The notes under the pieces are model-generated. The model was not told where the DNA came from, did not search any database, and worked only from the letters and a program-made list of their open reading frames with translations. From the NCBI GenBank assembly GCA_026874595.1, contig CM049308.1:97559124-97623123 (forward strand): a stretch of 64,000 nucleotides of DNA, in the 5' to 3' direction. This stretch comes from Sipunculus nudus. Its lineage: Eukaryota > Annelida > Sipuncula > Golfingiida > Sipunculidae. Below are positions 23,583-36,605 of this stretch, in pieces. How positions within the stretch are numbered: position 1 is the first letter of the stretch; the number at the start of each line of letters is the position of its first letter. A program made the position numbers and the translations under genes.

Positions 23583-24336
23583 TGTTACAGGTGCCCCTTT
23601 TTATTGTGTGCAGCGGTCTTACAGATGATTGATTTATTGTGCACACGGATGTTCCAAGTGTTGTTGGCATTTTGTTTGTGTGCCACCCGTAGCTCGTGTT
23701 GTATCGGCCTCGCCTGGCCGGATGTTGCAGGCTCGGTTTAATCCGCATTGGTTGAACACTAGATACACAGCGTTCTTTGTTCTAGTATGTTCTTTGAACG
23801 TGTGTACTGTGTTAGATTCTTAGATCGTTCGAGAAATGGAAAATTCTCGGCTTGAGGTGAAAGGTTAAATAAAGAGGCTGTGTTTTAGAGCCGGGAGAGA
23901 GGTGAGAGAATATTCCAGCGGACACAGAAGTGTGTAAGTCAGTTTGTGGGACCTATTCTGATAAGTGCGGCAATTATAGATTTTCTTCAGATTTTCTTCT
24001 GGATTTGTGACGAATCTTATTTGGTCTTCAGTTTACTTTCGGGATTGTTACAAGAGCTTTACATTGGACTGTTATTCTCCGAGAGAATACATTTTAAAGG
24101 ACTTGTCGCTGTGACAGTGGTGGTATCCAGGTACTGTGCACTTTGGTTTTTTTTTACTGTGTGATTGTATTGATTTGCTGTTATACTGCTGTTATACTGT
24201 GTCATTGTATTGATTTAGTGTATTGTAATGTTAGGGTTGTTTTAAGAATAGTGTTACAGAATCCGATTTTTTTTCTCCATTACAAAATTTATGTTCGTCA
24301 CGCATGCGTGATCTGTTGATATTAGGTTCCGTAACA
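23583..24336 (+). repeat. 3' LTR of the gypsy element
   Basis: It starts TGTTACAGG after the polypurine tract and ends CCGTAACA, with perfect 6-bp inverted termini (TGTTAC/GTAACA). Length is about 754 bp. A ttaaataaag promoter/poly(A)-like motif lies near 23,865. Both the end and the interior were set by comparison with the inverted LTR at 51,094-51,834: they share ctgtgttttagagccgg-, ctgtgacagtggtggtatc- and ttgatttagtgtatt-type blocks and the last ~80 bp. Confidence 0.85.
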
Positions 24337-24453
24337 ATACACCCAAACAAAACCAACCGAGAATGTTATCAGAGGCGGCGAGTTGCCTACAAATGACCTT
24401 GACTCCAATAAAAAATGGTACGGTTGCTGATTTAGGACACGTTAAAAAATATT

Positions 24454-24510
24454 TATCTCGAGATCTCGAGATAACATTTCGAGATCTCGACATAATATCT
24501 CGAGATAAAA
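24454..24510. repeat. ATCTCGAGAT-rich palindromic cluster
   Basis: Overlapping perfect palindromes (tctcgagatctcgaga) repeated three times within 57 bp, able to form nested hairpins. Related ATCTCG/CGAGAT palindromes occur at about 60,809 and 62,405. Confidence 0.7.
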
Positions 24511-24563
24511 TTTCACATTTGTACGAACCATTCGATGCTGAATTGACATAAAGCAAAACAACG

Positions 24564-25713
24564 TTAAAGGGACAGTATACATTTAGAGTGCTTACTATTG
24601 CAATTATAAAAACAAAGACCATGTATACTGTGTTTAACTGAATAGTTATACAATATAATTCATTTAAAATCAATCAAGTTTGTATTTCCCCTAAGATAAG
24701 GCGAGGTGAAGAAATGTTCAATAAAAAATTCAATATTTAATTATTCTTATCCGTAAGGAGGATGTCAAAGACTTAAGAAAATGAAACATTCTACCTAATG
24801 GCTGAGAAATCACTCAAATATAAATGTTTAGGTCTGCATGCATGCATAGTGGGTACCTTATTATTAAAAAAAAAAAAACAAATATGAGCTAGGTATAGAA
24901 ACACGCTTTTTGTACAATTTTTTAGCTTTTGTTTTTATTGAAATGGTGGTTTGTTTGACAGTATATGAGTTTGACCATCATAAATGAAAATATGCTAAAA
25001 ATGATTACTGTGTTTTGGGGTAGGTACGCTTGGGGGCGGGGGGGGGGGGGGGGGGGGTGGAGGGGGGGTGCTTCAGCTCCTAAAGCCCCAGTCTTGATCC
25101 ACTCTAGCTATAACTATAGTTCAGATTACTTTTAGTCAATTTTTCTTCATAAATGATTTATATTCATAAATATACGGTTTAAATATTTCGATCATCTCTT
25201 TTAAAGATTATCCTTCTGCAAAATGCTCTGCTTTGGTCTTAAAGCCACTATTCACCTACCTTATTTATAGAACTTTTGTGATAATCTGCACATACATATT
25301 AAAGAAGTGAATGTAATCCTTGCTGGGAAAGGTTCTTAAAAGGCCACTTTGACGTATAAACATTTTATCTACAGGCTACTTGTACACAAGGTACAAGAGC
25401 CATTGTTAAAATACAGATAAAAACATGTAACCGAGTTATTGAAAGATCCCTAGTTGATGTTCGTTGGAGCATGTGAAGCAATTCAATATTTGTCATTTAC
25501 TTAACTTTGTACTCTCTGAATTGCAGCCAGATGTCTTTGCCGGAAGTCTTCCTAGTACGATCGGTGACCATTTTAGCCCCCCCCCCCCCTCCCCATGTTA
25601 TAAATACGTGGATATAAACAAAAGGCATCACCTTTACACAGTGGGAATGGCTCATTTTTATGAAGGGTTATGTTTATTTGACAGACCTCAGATGTGGGAG
25701 TAGGTCCCTTTAA
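24564..25713. mobile_element. Possible TTAA-flanked inverted-repeat element
   Basis: GTTAAAGGGAC at 24,563-24,573 is matched in inverse by GTCCCTTTAAC at 25,704-25,714, with TTAA inside both. That is the form of a piggyBac-type or similar short element of ~1.15 kb. The terminal match is only 11 bp and there is no transposase, so it is tentative. The interior holds a G-rich tract of about 38 bp near 25,036-25,076. Confidence 0.3.
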
Positions 25714-25873
25714 CTTTGTTTTACATTAGGCCTACGTCAATTGAACATCGAATGGTTCATACAACGCCCATGTGGAATAATGTTTTTAATGCCGGTTCAA
25801 ATGGGTTAATCTACATACACACGCAATAAAAATTCTCGGAATATAATTTTTATATTGACATGACCTCTGCAAC

Positions 25874-27480
25874 ATGTTTAATTTTGAAAATGTTTATAAT
25901 AAGATCCGAGTATTATTCAATTTAAGGAAACCAGGAGCCTTGACAATTTTCGGCAGAAATATAGTTGCGAAAACTTTCGGAGTGTCTAAGTTACTACATA
26001 TTATATGCACGATGGATCCACCTTTTGGTTTTATGAAGAAGATAAAAAATTGTATCGTGGATTTTATATGGCATGGAAGGAAACCAAAACTTAAATATAA
26101 GGTACTTGTCGGTGAGCAGGAAAATGTAGGAATTAATTTATCAGATATTGAAAGTATTTTAGAAAGCCAGACGGTTACTTGTATAACCAGAATGAAAAAG
26201 TTGAAAAATACACAATTAACAGCCATCCCTGATCGCTATTCCTACAGAATAGGTGGCATTGAAAACATGGGTTCGAATTTTGATTGCAGCAATATAAAGA
26301 GAAAAATTCCTAAATTTTATGATAATTGTCTCAAAGTATGAAAAAAAATATCCCAAATGAGCCCACTAATATTGAGGCTACTTTGCTTAACAGATGTGGA
26401 ATAATAAGTACATACAAGTTGACCTTGAACCAGTTTATTTTAAGAACCTTGATAATTTATGATTAAAATATGTTCACCATTTTTACTATGCCAACGGACG
26501 GAAAAAAAGTATTTATCTGGCATTTTAGGTCTGGCAAGTATTGCCTACAAAAATATTTTATTCATTGGTTGTGAGTCCAATAAGCAATACCTCCAAAATG
26601 TAAGGCATTGCTACTGAGCACCAATAATTCTTTCAAGTTGGATATACACTTATCTGAGGGCATATTAATGCCACTGAAAGATACTATAATGGACTTGTCA
26701 AAAACAGCCTTAAAATTGAATTTTAAAATATATTATACAAAATAAGACTGCTGAGCCAACGAATCAAGACAAACTTAACTAAAATTGTTATTCCAAAGTT
26801 TGAATAGAGAGATGCAGCTCTACATGTTTACAACGTAATTTCCGAAATGTATATCCGTCAGTTCCAGTTTTGAATACTGCACAATATATTAACTGTGAAT
26901 GAGAAGCTTTTCAAATGAAGGGTTATTGATCATGATAGACGTTCTTAATGTGCAACTGATAGAGAGACTGTAATTATGTTTTCAGCAAATGTCGATTCGC
27001 AACTTTATACTATATTGTCAGATTATATCGTGGGCGAAGATAGCTGGTATAAAATTGCCAATACTCTCTCCGTATATAATCTTTTTAGGTTGTTTTAAAA
27101 CTATAGAACGAAAAAAGGTAATTGATGTATTAATTTTGATGTATACCTTTATTATATTTAAATACCGTGATACAGGAGAAGTAAATTCAACGGGAGTGTA
27201 CATAAAGCATATAAAGAAAGTTGAAGGTATGGAGCGCATGGTTGCCGAGAAAACTGGTGGACTGCAGCATGACGATAAATGGAACGGTTTAAATCAATGG
27301 AAAATTACACAAAGTTAAACTTCCTTCTATGTATGTTTTTTCTTTCTCTAATGAATTATTACTTGATAAAATAGGATAAAATATGAGTTATCTTTGTGAC
27401 CTATGTAACAATATGGAGCATAATAATACATTTATTGATTAAATAGTTGTATGCCAATGATAAAAATAGTAAATAAAAAA
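25874..27480 (+). pseudogene. 3' part of an L1-type LINE ORF2
   Basis: The frame 25,874-26,341 (155 residues) has the L1/Tx1-type C-terminal pattern after the RT: LTIFGRNIVAKTFGVSKL, FMKKIKNCIVDFIWHGRKP, INLSDIESILESQTV. Diverged, frameshifted sequence continues to the frame at 26,989-27,318, whose ISWAKIAGIK, FFGC-like and terminal D-K-W-N resemble the last ~100 residues of such proteins. A-rich sequence follows near 27,465. The endonuclease and catalytic RT domains are absent, as in a 5'-truncated copy. The clade is by motif only. Confidence 0.75.
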
Positions 27481-30400
27481 AGGATTCCTGAGAAAATCAG
27501 AGGCATATAAAAATTTTACGTTTTGAACATTAACTCTTACTTTTAAGTTATGTATTACCTATACTTCTACACTGCAGAAAGTGGGGGTTAGTTGCCGTTT
27601 CAAAGTAGATGCGACATGTCTCACTTTATAATATGTTTTATATAGAGACATGTTTGAAACATGAGGCACGGCACTTTTAATTTTTTTTAGTCGTGAGATG
27701 CTTCAACATGTTTGACACACGTTTCAAACATGTTTCGCTCTTAATCAAATTTAACGGATGGGCTTTTTCGGTGTTTTAACGGACACTTGGTGACTAAAAC
27801 GCGCGGTTAACGGAACTGATTGAAGGACAAGCTATAGTAGGTTACAGTGAAAACTACTTGTGATAGGATATAGAAGGAAATAAGGAATGGTCAGTGGACG
27901 AACGCGTAGCATGGGCTCAACGCAAATTTAAAGTGAAAAAAGCTACATACAGACTGAAAGGTGAATTACAGCTGTTAACTCCAATCACCTCTCTTATCAC
28001 TCAGCCATAACCATTGAATTGACTGATAATGCATGAATTGACGAATACATGCATGGCAAACATTTGAAACAAATACATGTATATCATTGTTTTTCAGCTG
28101 CTTATAATTAAGTATATGTCAACTAAGCTCTAGCGATGAATCTGCGTCCGTCGTCTGATCGTCTGCCTGCCGGCGCGTTTGGATACTGTTTGACCTTTAG
28201 ATTTTTAAATTCCACATAGTACATACAGTTATAGTCTCTTTCAATGCCCCTGTACACCTGTTTTTTTTTCGCGTCGATTGTTTGGTAAGGCAAACAAGCC
28301 CAATATTTTTGCACCAGGGGCAGAAAGCGGAAAATGCATATATAATTGATGTGGAAAACAATGATTCATGATGTGATGTTCCTGCAAACAAGATAAAACA
28401 TGATTTGAGAAGAAAGCCTAGACTTGGCGACATTTTTCATAACCACATAAAATGGACACCGCGGACTGTGAGAGAACTGTGATGATGTAATAATAGGATT
28501 TTACTTGCAAAGGAGGCACCCATAAGTACTGGACCCAGGGGTAACTGAAGGTTTGATTCACTTTTACACCGAGGGACTAATACCCTTCCAGATATCAACA
28601 ATATCCAGAGGAGGGGAATCACACTTAAGTATTTGTGAGAAAAAAAAAATTACGCATTTCCCTTTTTCCAGGCTTGAGTCAAGAACAAGGCATCTATTAC
28701 TCAGTACAAGTAGGCTACTTTAGAATTTTAATGTACAAATACATGTTTTTTTTTCAATGCAGTCCAGGACAAGTACAGGGGTCTGTACGTAAGTACGAGT
28801 GCTTTCCATTGTGCAAAAATAAGATAAACAAATTATCTTATTATTTCTGAGTATTTATTTGTATATGTTTTACCAATATTATATACACAGTCATATCTTT
28901 GTAGTCTACACTATTGATTTGAATTGATTAACTGTAAATAATTTATAGTTTGCATTATAGTTTAATTGATTTACCTTAATAGCCTCATGAACCCCCTTTT
29001 AGGGTATATTTGCATTCCTTTGATGGCATAGGAATTGTACAAATCTTCTCTGAGTGTAACATGACATTACCCATCTATTCAGAATTCCAAAAAAAGGAAT
29101 TATTTAAAATGTCTAGTTTACTCAATATACTGAAAAGACAACTAAAAAATAATCCTGCACTGCAAAATTTTCTCAAACCATAAACAGAACAGTGGTAAAG
29201 TAATTATGATTTTTCATGCCATTATGATTCTTAACCCATATCATGTGACAGAGCAGACTGGCAGTCTCTTCCAATTTACTTTACCGTGATACCAATATGT
29301 TCCTGCAGACCTGCTCATTTCTGTATTAAGATATATTTTGTTTGATGTTTTTGGTTTACATTATAAGATGAAAAGATTGAAATTCTCACCTGTTACAATT
29401 GATTTATATTAGCACCTTCCATAATAAACCTTTCAGGTATTATGAAGATCTTAATATTTATCATGATCTAGTAGGGTTTGATCACAGAACCTTCCTGAGC
29501 CTCTGTTTTCTCAGGAGGGCAAAACATGCTCATCCCATACACCTTAGGGGGCTTTACTTTTATTCCTTATTTTTGGCATACATATATATTTAAATATGAC
29601 TTGCAGAGAGATAATTGATAAGCAGTGCTTAACTGTTGAAGTTTTTCATTTATTAAACATCTGAGCAGAGGTTGGAGAAGATTAAAATGCTGCATTGAGA
29701 TATTTCTTTTTTTTTTTTAATTTTAAATTGGATTTTTAGTTTAACATGAATTGAAGGTACAGGCTCAGTGAATGAAAGAACCTCAGTTAATATTATTCAT
29801 ACATAATTAGACTTAAAATTTCAGTTTCTGTGTAGATAGAATCATGATAAAGAAAAAGCAAAACAAAAAACACTTTAAGATATTTTCATGCAGTTTAATA
29901 TTAGTTCATTAAGAAGTGGATCACAGTTACATGCTTAAAATAGTGTACCTTAAAAATTATTTTTTGTTAATGTTTCAAAATCATGTGAAAATGAACAAAA
30001 AAAATTCAATTCAAAGAATTGTATACTGTAAGAAAGATTACTGTACCAGACTTAAAGTAATGTGTACTTTATTGGTTCTTACACGAATTTAACCCACTTT
30101 TGAATCGAATTTAAATATAGGGTTCAAAAAGTGTTCCTACTTTATAGTTTTTATTTCTAATCTGAGTGTGGGGTTGGAGGTGAAGAAAAAGAGGCTACAG
30201 AGGCATAGATTGTAAGAAAATGTAATTGTATTTTGTTTTGATAATGTTTGTTTTAATAAGTCATAACTTCGTAACTTCGAAGTATTCCTTATGTGTCATC
30301 CCACATATAGTACACTCCAAGAACAAGATCTAGAAAATTCAAGAAGAATTTAAACCAAATTTCAACAAGTTATGTTCTTCATTGTGTTCAGTTTAAACTG

Positions 30401-30835
30401 AATACAAAGCAACTAGTATATTGGTAAAACATGAATTACCAAAGAAAACTGTGATTAAAAAAATGGGACAAAAAGGCGTTTCAAGATATAAAGAAGTTTC
30501 AAGTTGGAACAGGTTAATTAGTATTTAAAACGTGTTTAGAGGTATTTTGATAGAAAACATGTTTCAATACTCAACATGTGAAAATAAACGGGTTTCGAAT
30601 AACAATACCGTTTGGAAGGAAAAAGCTTTAAAAAGGGTGTAATTGTAACACATGTTAAGTTGAATTTGAAATATGTTAACAGCTATTTGAAACACATTTT
30701 TACAGTGAAATATGTTGAGAATTTTGTGACGTGATTCAAAAAATGGGACAAACAGGCGTTTTAATCTAATGAACGAAACGTGTCTCCAGCTTTTACAGTG
30801 TATTGTGAACAAAATTGTACTCTGTTAAGTCCCAA
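27481..30835. other. Intergenic DNA, no gene seen
   Basis: AT-rich with short frames only. Two copies of gattnaaaaaatgggacaaa lie ~285 bp apart (about 30,452 and 30,735), and gtttgaaac/gtttcaaac inverted motifs occur near 27,650-27,735. A less AT-rich patch at 28,130-28,180 has no recognisable feature. Confidence 0.4.

Positions 30836-30873
<38 letters not shown>
30836..30873. repeat. (ATA)n microsatellite
   Basis: About 12 uninterrupted AAT/ATA trinucleotides, at the left edge of the duplicated segment that follows. Confidence 0.95.
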
Positions 30874-30874
<1 letters not shown>

Positions 30875-31146
30875 TAGACTTCTTGTAATTGTCAAAGTCA
30901 GTCACGGATCTCCACTTATCCCCCCCCCCCCGCCCGCCACCCCCTAGCCGCATTCTCCCATGAATCTTTTATCCATCTTTAACAGTCTGGGAAGAACTAA
31001 AGTTCAGTAATATAATTAAAATTCGATAGTTTCTTCTTGAGTTTTTATTGATGAGCTGAAAATACTAACGTCACATTTTCGTAATTTGCATAAAATTGAA
31101 AAACTGTTAAAGGTATCGCAATTAAACCTGCCACTGCAATCCTCCG
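30870..31146. repeat. Tandem duplication, copy A
   Basis: The copy begins aactagacttcttgtaa and shares ordered blocks with 31,277-31,553: cggatctccac, a C-homopolymer, ttctcc, a gaagaa.taagttc block, gagttt.tattgat, cgt.acattttcgtaat and gccactgca. The copies are about 407 bp apart and have diverged considerably. Confidence 0.75.
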
Positions 31147-31276
31147 TAGCCTCCGTAGCCTCAGTCACCTATTTCATATAGTTCCGCATGGATGAATTTA
31201 GAGCGGTAACCCGGGGAATATTGGGAAACAGATATTATACTTTATAAGAAATCGGATGAAAAAATAGCAGAAAAAT

Positions 31277-31553
31277 AATAACTAGACTTGTAACTGTCAT
31301 GGGATAGTTACGGATCTCCACCTAAACACCCCCCCCCCCCCCCCCTTACCTACCCCCTTCTCCTGATTCTCACCCTCTAATAGTTTTGGAAGAAATTAAG
31401 TTCTGTAAAACAGAAATGAAATTTGGTCGTTCCTTTTTGAGTTTCTATTGATTAAAAGAAAATCGTTACGTCACAGTTTCGTAATTGGCATATTATTAAA
31501 CAATATTTAAAAGATATCGCTACCAAACTTGCCACTGCACTCCCACATTGTAA
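31277..31553. repeat. Tandem duplication, copy B
   Basis: Diverged partner of 30,870-31,146, with an 18-bp C run at about 31,328. Both copies lie just upstream of the globin gene, so they could belong to its regulatory region or be a local dispersed repeat. Confidence 0.75.
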
Positions 31554-31689
31554 CTGGCACATGTGGATAGGTATAGATAAACCTTGCAATTTTGGCATGT
31601 CCTTTAAAGAAATATCATTTTAAGAAAATAAATAGATATTTTACTGATAGAAAAATAAGATTTCGCATTGAGTATAACTAAACATATAC

Positions 31690-32362
31690 ATTTCTATGAT
31701 GTATCGTACTTATCGATTTCAGGGATTATTTGACTTCGCAGACCGCCTGCCAGTGATGCATCCAGAGTCGGTATAGTACATTTTGTTAATTATTCTGGTT
31801 TTGGATGCTAAGCATTTCACCTGCCTCCAGAAATCCTCTGGATCGATAAAGCACTTCATGTCTGAACCAGAAAGATTCACCCCGGGCCAACAAGTTCTGA
31901 AGAAGAAGTTCAGTATCTATTTGGAAAATTATTTAATCATGAAAATTGCCGAAAGCTTCATGGACTTTGTATTGACATGCAAATTAATTAAAACGCAAAA
32001 GCTCTGAAAGCCACCTTGGTGAAAGCACCGGTTGTGTGCGGTTCAGAGAACTGATCAATTGAAATAAAAGGCTCTCCCGTTAATTGGCAATTCGTCAGGT
32101 ATGAAGGCGGGGATTTTAAGCTGTCCAAGTGTTCAGCTCACCTGGATGGAAGCGAGAGTTATGTGTTACCATGGCGAATTCCTTTGATGCAGACCAAGCA
32201 TAAAATACACCTGCTGTCGGCTTTCTGGCTCCTCCAAAGACGGATTGCGCCAGTAGATAAAGAGATTTACCTTTGGAGCACTCAGGATGGAAGGACGCGG
32301 CTTTACAACGCAGTCTTTGCCTGGCTCGTCTAACACGCACCTGGTACTGCTGAGGACTCAAC
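31690..32362 (+). promoter_or_regulatory. Upstream region / probable 5' UTR of the globin gene
   Basis: G+C rises from about 32,100 to the start codon. I see no clear TATA box, and the transcription start cannot be placed. Open frames on the opposite strand here overlap the globin exon and look incidental. Confidence 0.35.
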
Positions 32363-32553
32363 ATGGGGTGCTCCATATCTAACGCGGTGTTCGGCATGAA
32401 ACGTAACAAAGTCGCCGGCCGAGCACTCGGGTCTGGACTTAACAGAAGTGACGTTAACATTCCCTTGTCGGAAGCCGAGGTTTATACCATTATGAGGTCA
32501 TGGAGGTCCATCAGACGCAACATGGCCTCTCTGGGACTTGCAATGTTCGTCAA
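32363..32553 (+). CDS. Globin exon 1 (N-terminal anchor, helices A-B)
   Basis: Starts at ATG 32,363 (MGCSISNAVF) and encodes 63 complete codons plus two bases. The donor is caa|gtaagt at 32,554, so the intron is phase 2, at the position of the B12.2 intron. This ATG is chosen because it gives the acylation motif and an uninterrupted frame into helix A. Confidence 0.85.
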
Positions 32554-35500
32554 GTAAGTGATTAAGTGTACATTTAGTTCAATGTTCCAAGGAAAATGGG
32601 ACAGTGGTATTGTATTGCAAAATTAGCGTTTTATCTGACCAATAATATAACGTAAATTTGTTACGTTTGATTAAATATGATATTAAATCATCATCCATAT
32701 CTTAATTCTAGCATGATACAGGCGTGCCATTTTTATTTTGTTCCCGTCTTTTATATCTAGGTTAAACAACAAACATTTAAGAGTATATTAATTTTTATTT
32801 GGTTTCGAAAATTATACGTACTAGAATTTGTTTGTTGTTATGGGGGAAAATGATTAAACGTACAAATGTAATTGCTATGTAACCTGCACGGACAGAGCCA
32901 CTACAGGGCTCAAAGGGTGCATTACTTGAACTTATGACTGAAAAAAAGCTAGTAGGCCTTTAAATCAGTGGCCATGCTCGTTTGTGTGTTATCTCACATA
33001 CTCTTTGCCATGATCGTTTGTGAGTTGTCTCACATACTCTCAATAGTCATGATCGTTTGTGAGTTGTCTCAAATACTTTCACTAGCAATGATCGTTTGTG
33101 AGTTGTCTCATATACAATCAGTAGCTATGGTCGTTTGTGAGTTGTCTCACATACTTTCACTAGCAATGATCGTTTGTGAGTTGTCTCATATACAATCAGT
33201 AGCTGTGATCGTTTGTGAGTTGTCTCACATACTGTCAGTAGCCATGACCGTTTGTGAGTTGTCTCACATACTCTCAGTGGCCATTATCGTTTGTGAGTTG
33301 TCTCAAATACTTTCACTAGCAATGACCGTTTGTGAATTGTCTCACATACTGTCAGTAGCCATGACCGTTTGTGAGTTGTCTCACATACTCTCAGTGGCCA
33401 TGATCGTTTGTGAGTTGTCTCACATACTCTGTGGCCATGATCGTTTGTGAGTTGTCTCACATACTCTGTGACCATGATCGTTTGTGAGTTGTCTCACATA
33501 CTCTGTGGCCATGACCGTTTGTGAGTTGTCTCACATACTTTTAGTGGCCATGATTGTTTGTGAGTTGTCTCACATACTCTGTGGCCATGATCGTTTGTAA
33601 GATGTCTCACTGACTCTGTGGCCATGATCGTTTGTGATTTGTCTCACATACTCTGTGGCCATGATCATTTGTGAATTGTCTCGCATACTCATAGTGGCCA
33701 TGATCGTTTGTGAGTTGTCTCACATACTTTGTGGCCATGATCGTTTGTTAGTTGTCTCACATACTCTCAGTAGCTATGATCGTTTGTCAGTTGTCTCACA
33801 TACTGTCAGTAGCCATGGTAGTTTGTGAGTTGTCTCACATACTCTGTGGCCATGATCGTTTGTTAGTTGTCTCACATACTCTCAGTAGCTATGATCGTTT
33901 GTCAGTTGTCTCACATACTGTCAGTAGCCATGGTAGTTTGTGAGTTGTCTCACATTCTCTAAGTATCCATGATTGTTTGTGAGTTGTCTCAAATACTCTC
34001 AAAAGCCATGATCGTTTGTGACTTGTTTCACATACTCTCAGTAGCCATGATCGTTTGTCAGTTGTCTCAAATACTTTCACTAGCAATGATCGTTTGTGAG
34101 TTGTCTCATATACAAACAGTAGCTATGATCGTTTGTGAGTTGCCTCACATACTGTCAGTAGCCATGATTGTTTGTGAGTTGTCTCACATTCTCTTAGTAG
34201 CCATAATCGTTTGTGAGTGGTCTAAAATACTCTCAATAGCAATGATCGTTTGTGAGTTGTGTCACATACCCTCAGTACCAATGATCGTTTGTCAGTTGTC
34301 TCACATACTCTCAGTAGCCATAATCGCTTATCAGTTGTCTCACATACTCTGTGGCCATGATCGTTTGTCACTTATCTCACATACTCTGTGGCCATGATCG
34401 TTTGTCAGTTGGTCTCACATACTCTCGTAGCCATGATCGTTGATCAGTTGTTTCACATACTGTGGCCATGATCTTTTCTGGGTTGTCTCACATACTCTGT
34501 GGCCATAATCGTTTGTCAGTTGGTCTCACGTCCTCTCAGTAGCCATGATCGTTTGTGAGCTGTCTAACATACTCTGCAGCAATGACCGTTTGTGAGTTGT
34601 CTCACATACTCTGTGGCCATGACCGTTTGTGAGTTGTCTCACATACTCTGTGGCCATGATCGTTTGTGAGTTGTCTTACATACTCTCAGTTGCCAGGATC
34701 GTTTGTCAGTTGTCTCACATACTCTCAGTAGCCATCATCGTTTGTCAGTTGTCTCATATACTGTGGCCATGATCTTTTGCGAGTTGTCTCACGCTATGGC
34801 CATGATCGTTTGCCAGTTGTCCCACATACTCTCAGTAGCCAAAATCGTTTGTGAGTTGTCTCACATACTCTGTGGCCATGATCGTTTGTCAGTTGTCTCA
34901 CATAATCTCAGTTGCCATGATCGTTTGTCAGTTGGTCTTACATACTGTGAAGCCATGGTCGTTTGTCAGTTGTCTAACATACTCCAAGTGGCCATAATGT
35001 TTTGTGAATTGTCTAACAGACTATCAATGGGCATGATCGTTTTTCAGTTATCTCATATACTCTGTGGACATGATCGTTTGTGAGTTGCCTCACATACCCA
35101 TAGTGACTTTAATCGCTTGAGAATTGTAACTTGTTTCACATACTCTCAACAGCCATGATCTTTTGCAAGTTGTCACCCATACTCTGTGGTCATGATCTTT
35201 TGCGAGTTGTCTCAAATACTCTGTGGCCATAATCGTTTGTCAGTTGGTCTCACATCCTCTCAGTTGCCATGATCGTTTGTGAGCTGTCTCACATACTTTG
35301 TAGTCAATGACCGTTTGTGAGTTGTCTCACATACTCTGTGGCCATGATCGTTTGTGAGTTGTCTCACATACTCTGTGGCCATGATAGTTTGTTAGTTGTC
35401 TCACATACTCTCAGTAGCTATGATCGTTTGTCAGTTGTCTCACATACTTTCAGTAGCCATGATTGTTTGTGAGTTGTCTCACATTCTCTAAGTAGCCATG

Positions 35501-36566
35501 ATTGTTTGTGAGTTGTCTCACATACTGTCAAAAGCCATGATCGTTTGTGACTTTTCTCATATACTCTAAGTAGCTATGATGGTTTGTCAGTTGTCTCAAA
35601 TACTTTCACTAGCAATGGTCGTTTGTGAGTTGTCTCATATACAATCAGTAGCTATGATCGTTTGTGAGTTGTCTTACATACTCTCAGTAGCCATGATTGT
35701 TTGTGAGTGGTCTAAAATACTCTCAATAGCAATGATCGTTTGTGAGTTGTTTCACATACCCTCAGTACCAATGATCGTTTGTCAGTTGTCTCACATACTC
35801 TCAGTAGCCATAATCGCTTATCAGTTGTCTCACATACTCTGTGGCCATGATCGTTTATCACTTGTCTCACATACTCTGTGGCCATGATCATTTGTCAATT
35901 GGTCTCCCATACTCTCAGTAGCCATGATCGTTAGTCAGTTGTCTCACATACTGTGGCCATGATCTTTTGCCAGTTGTCTCACATACTCTGTGGCCATAAT
36001 TGTTTGTCAGTTGGTCTCACGTCCTCTCAGTAGCTATGATCGTTTGTGAGCTGTCTAACATACTCTGTGGTCATGATCTTCTGCGAGTTGTCTCACATAT
36101 TCTGTGGCCATAATCGTTTGTCAGTTGGTCTCACATCCTCTCAGTAGCCATGATCGTTTGTGACCTGTCTCACATTACTCTGTAGCAATGACCGTTTGTG
36201 AGTTGTCTCACATACTCTCAGTAGTCATGATCGTTTGGGAGTTGTCTCACATACTCTGTGTATCCATGATCATTTGTGAGTTGTCTCACATACTCTCAGT
36301 AGCCATGGTCTTTTGTGAGCTGTCTCATATACTCTTATTGACCATGATCGTTTGTGAGATATAATATGAAAAAATTGGTAAACGTTCCTTACGTTTCATA
36401 GCCCCAAAATTTGAAATTCACGTCCCATTACACTTAGAAAATCTCCAACTTTTGTATCATTTAAAACTAATTTAAAAACGTATCTCTTTCGTCAAGCTTT
36501 TGGTAATTAATATGCATTATTTTTTTTTTTGGTCAGGCACAGGGAGTAGATTTCCATGAAATTGTA

Positions 36567-36605
<39 letters not shown>

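Larger units (their letters stand above)
20264..24336 (+). mobile_element. Decayed Ty3/gypsy element with integrase before RT
   Basis: In order on plus: a Gag zinc knuckle (~20,830), an aspartic protease motif (~21,460), an integrase zinc domain and DDE core (~22,110-22,680), the C-terminal part of RT (~22,715-23,070), RNase H (~23,070-23,440), a polypurine tract (23,572-23,582) and a 3' LTR (23,583-24,336). In canonical gypsy elements integrase follows RNase H. Here RNase H is followed within about 130 bp by the polypurine tract, so integrase really is upstream, the arrangement described for Gmr1-like gypsy elements. Frameshifts, stops and a deletion of most of RT make it inactive. Confidence 0.85.

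Noticed and set aside
32116-32460. Minus-strand 114-codon frame overlapping globin exon 1
   Set aside because: Overlaps the exon antisense and has no recognised domain.
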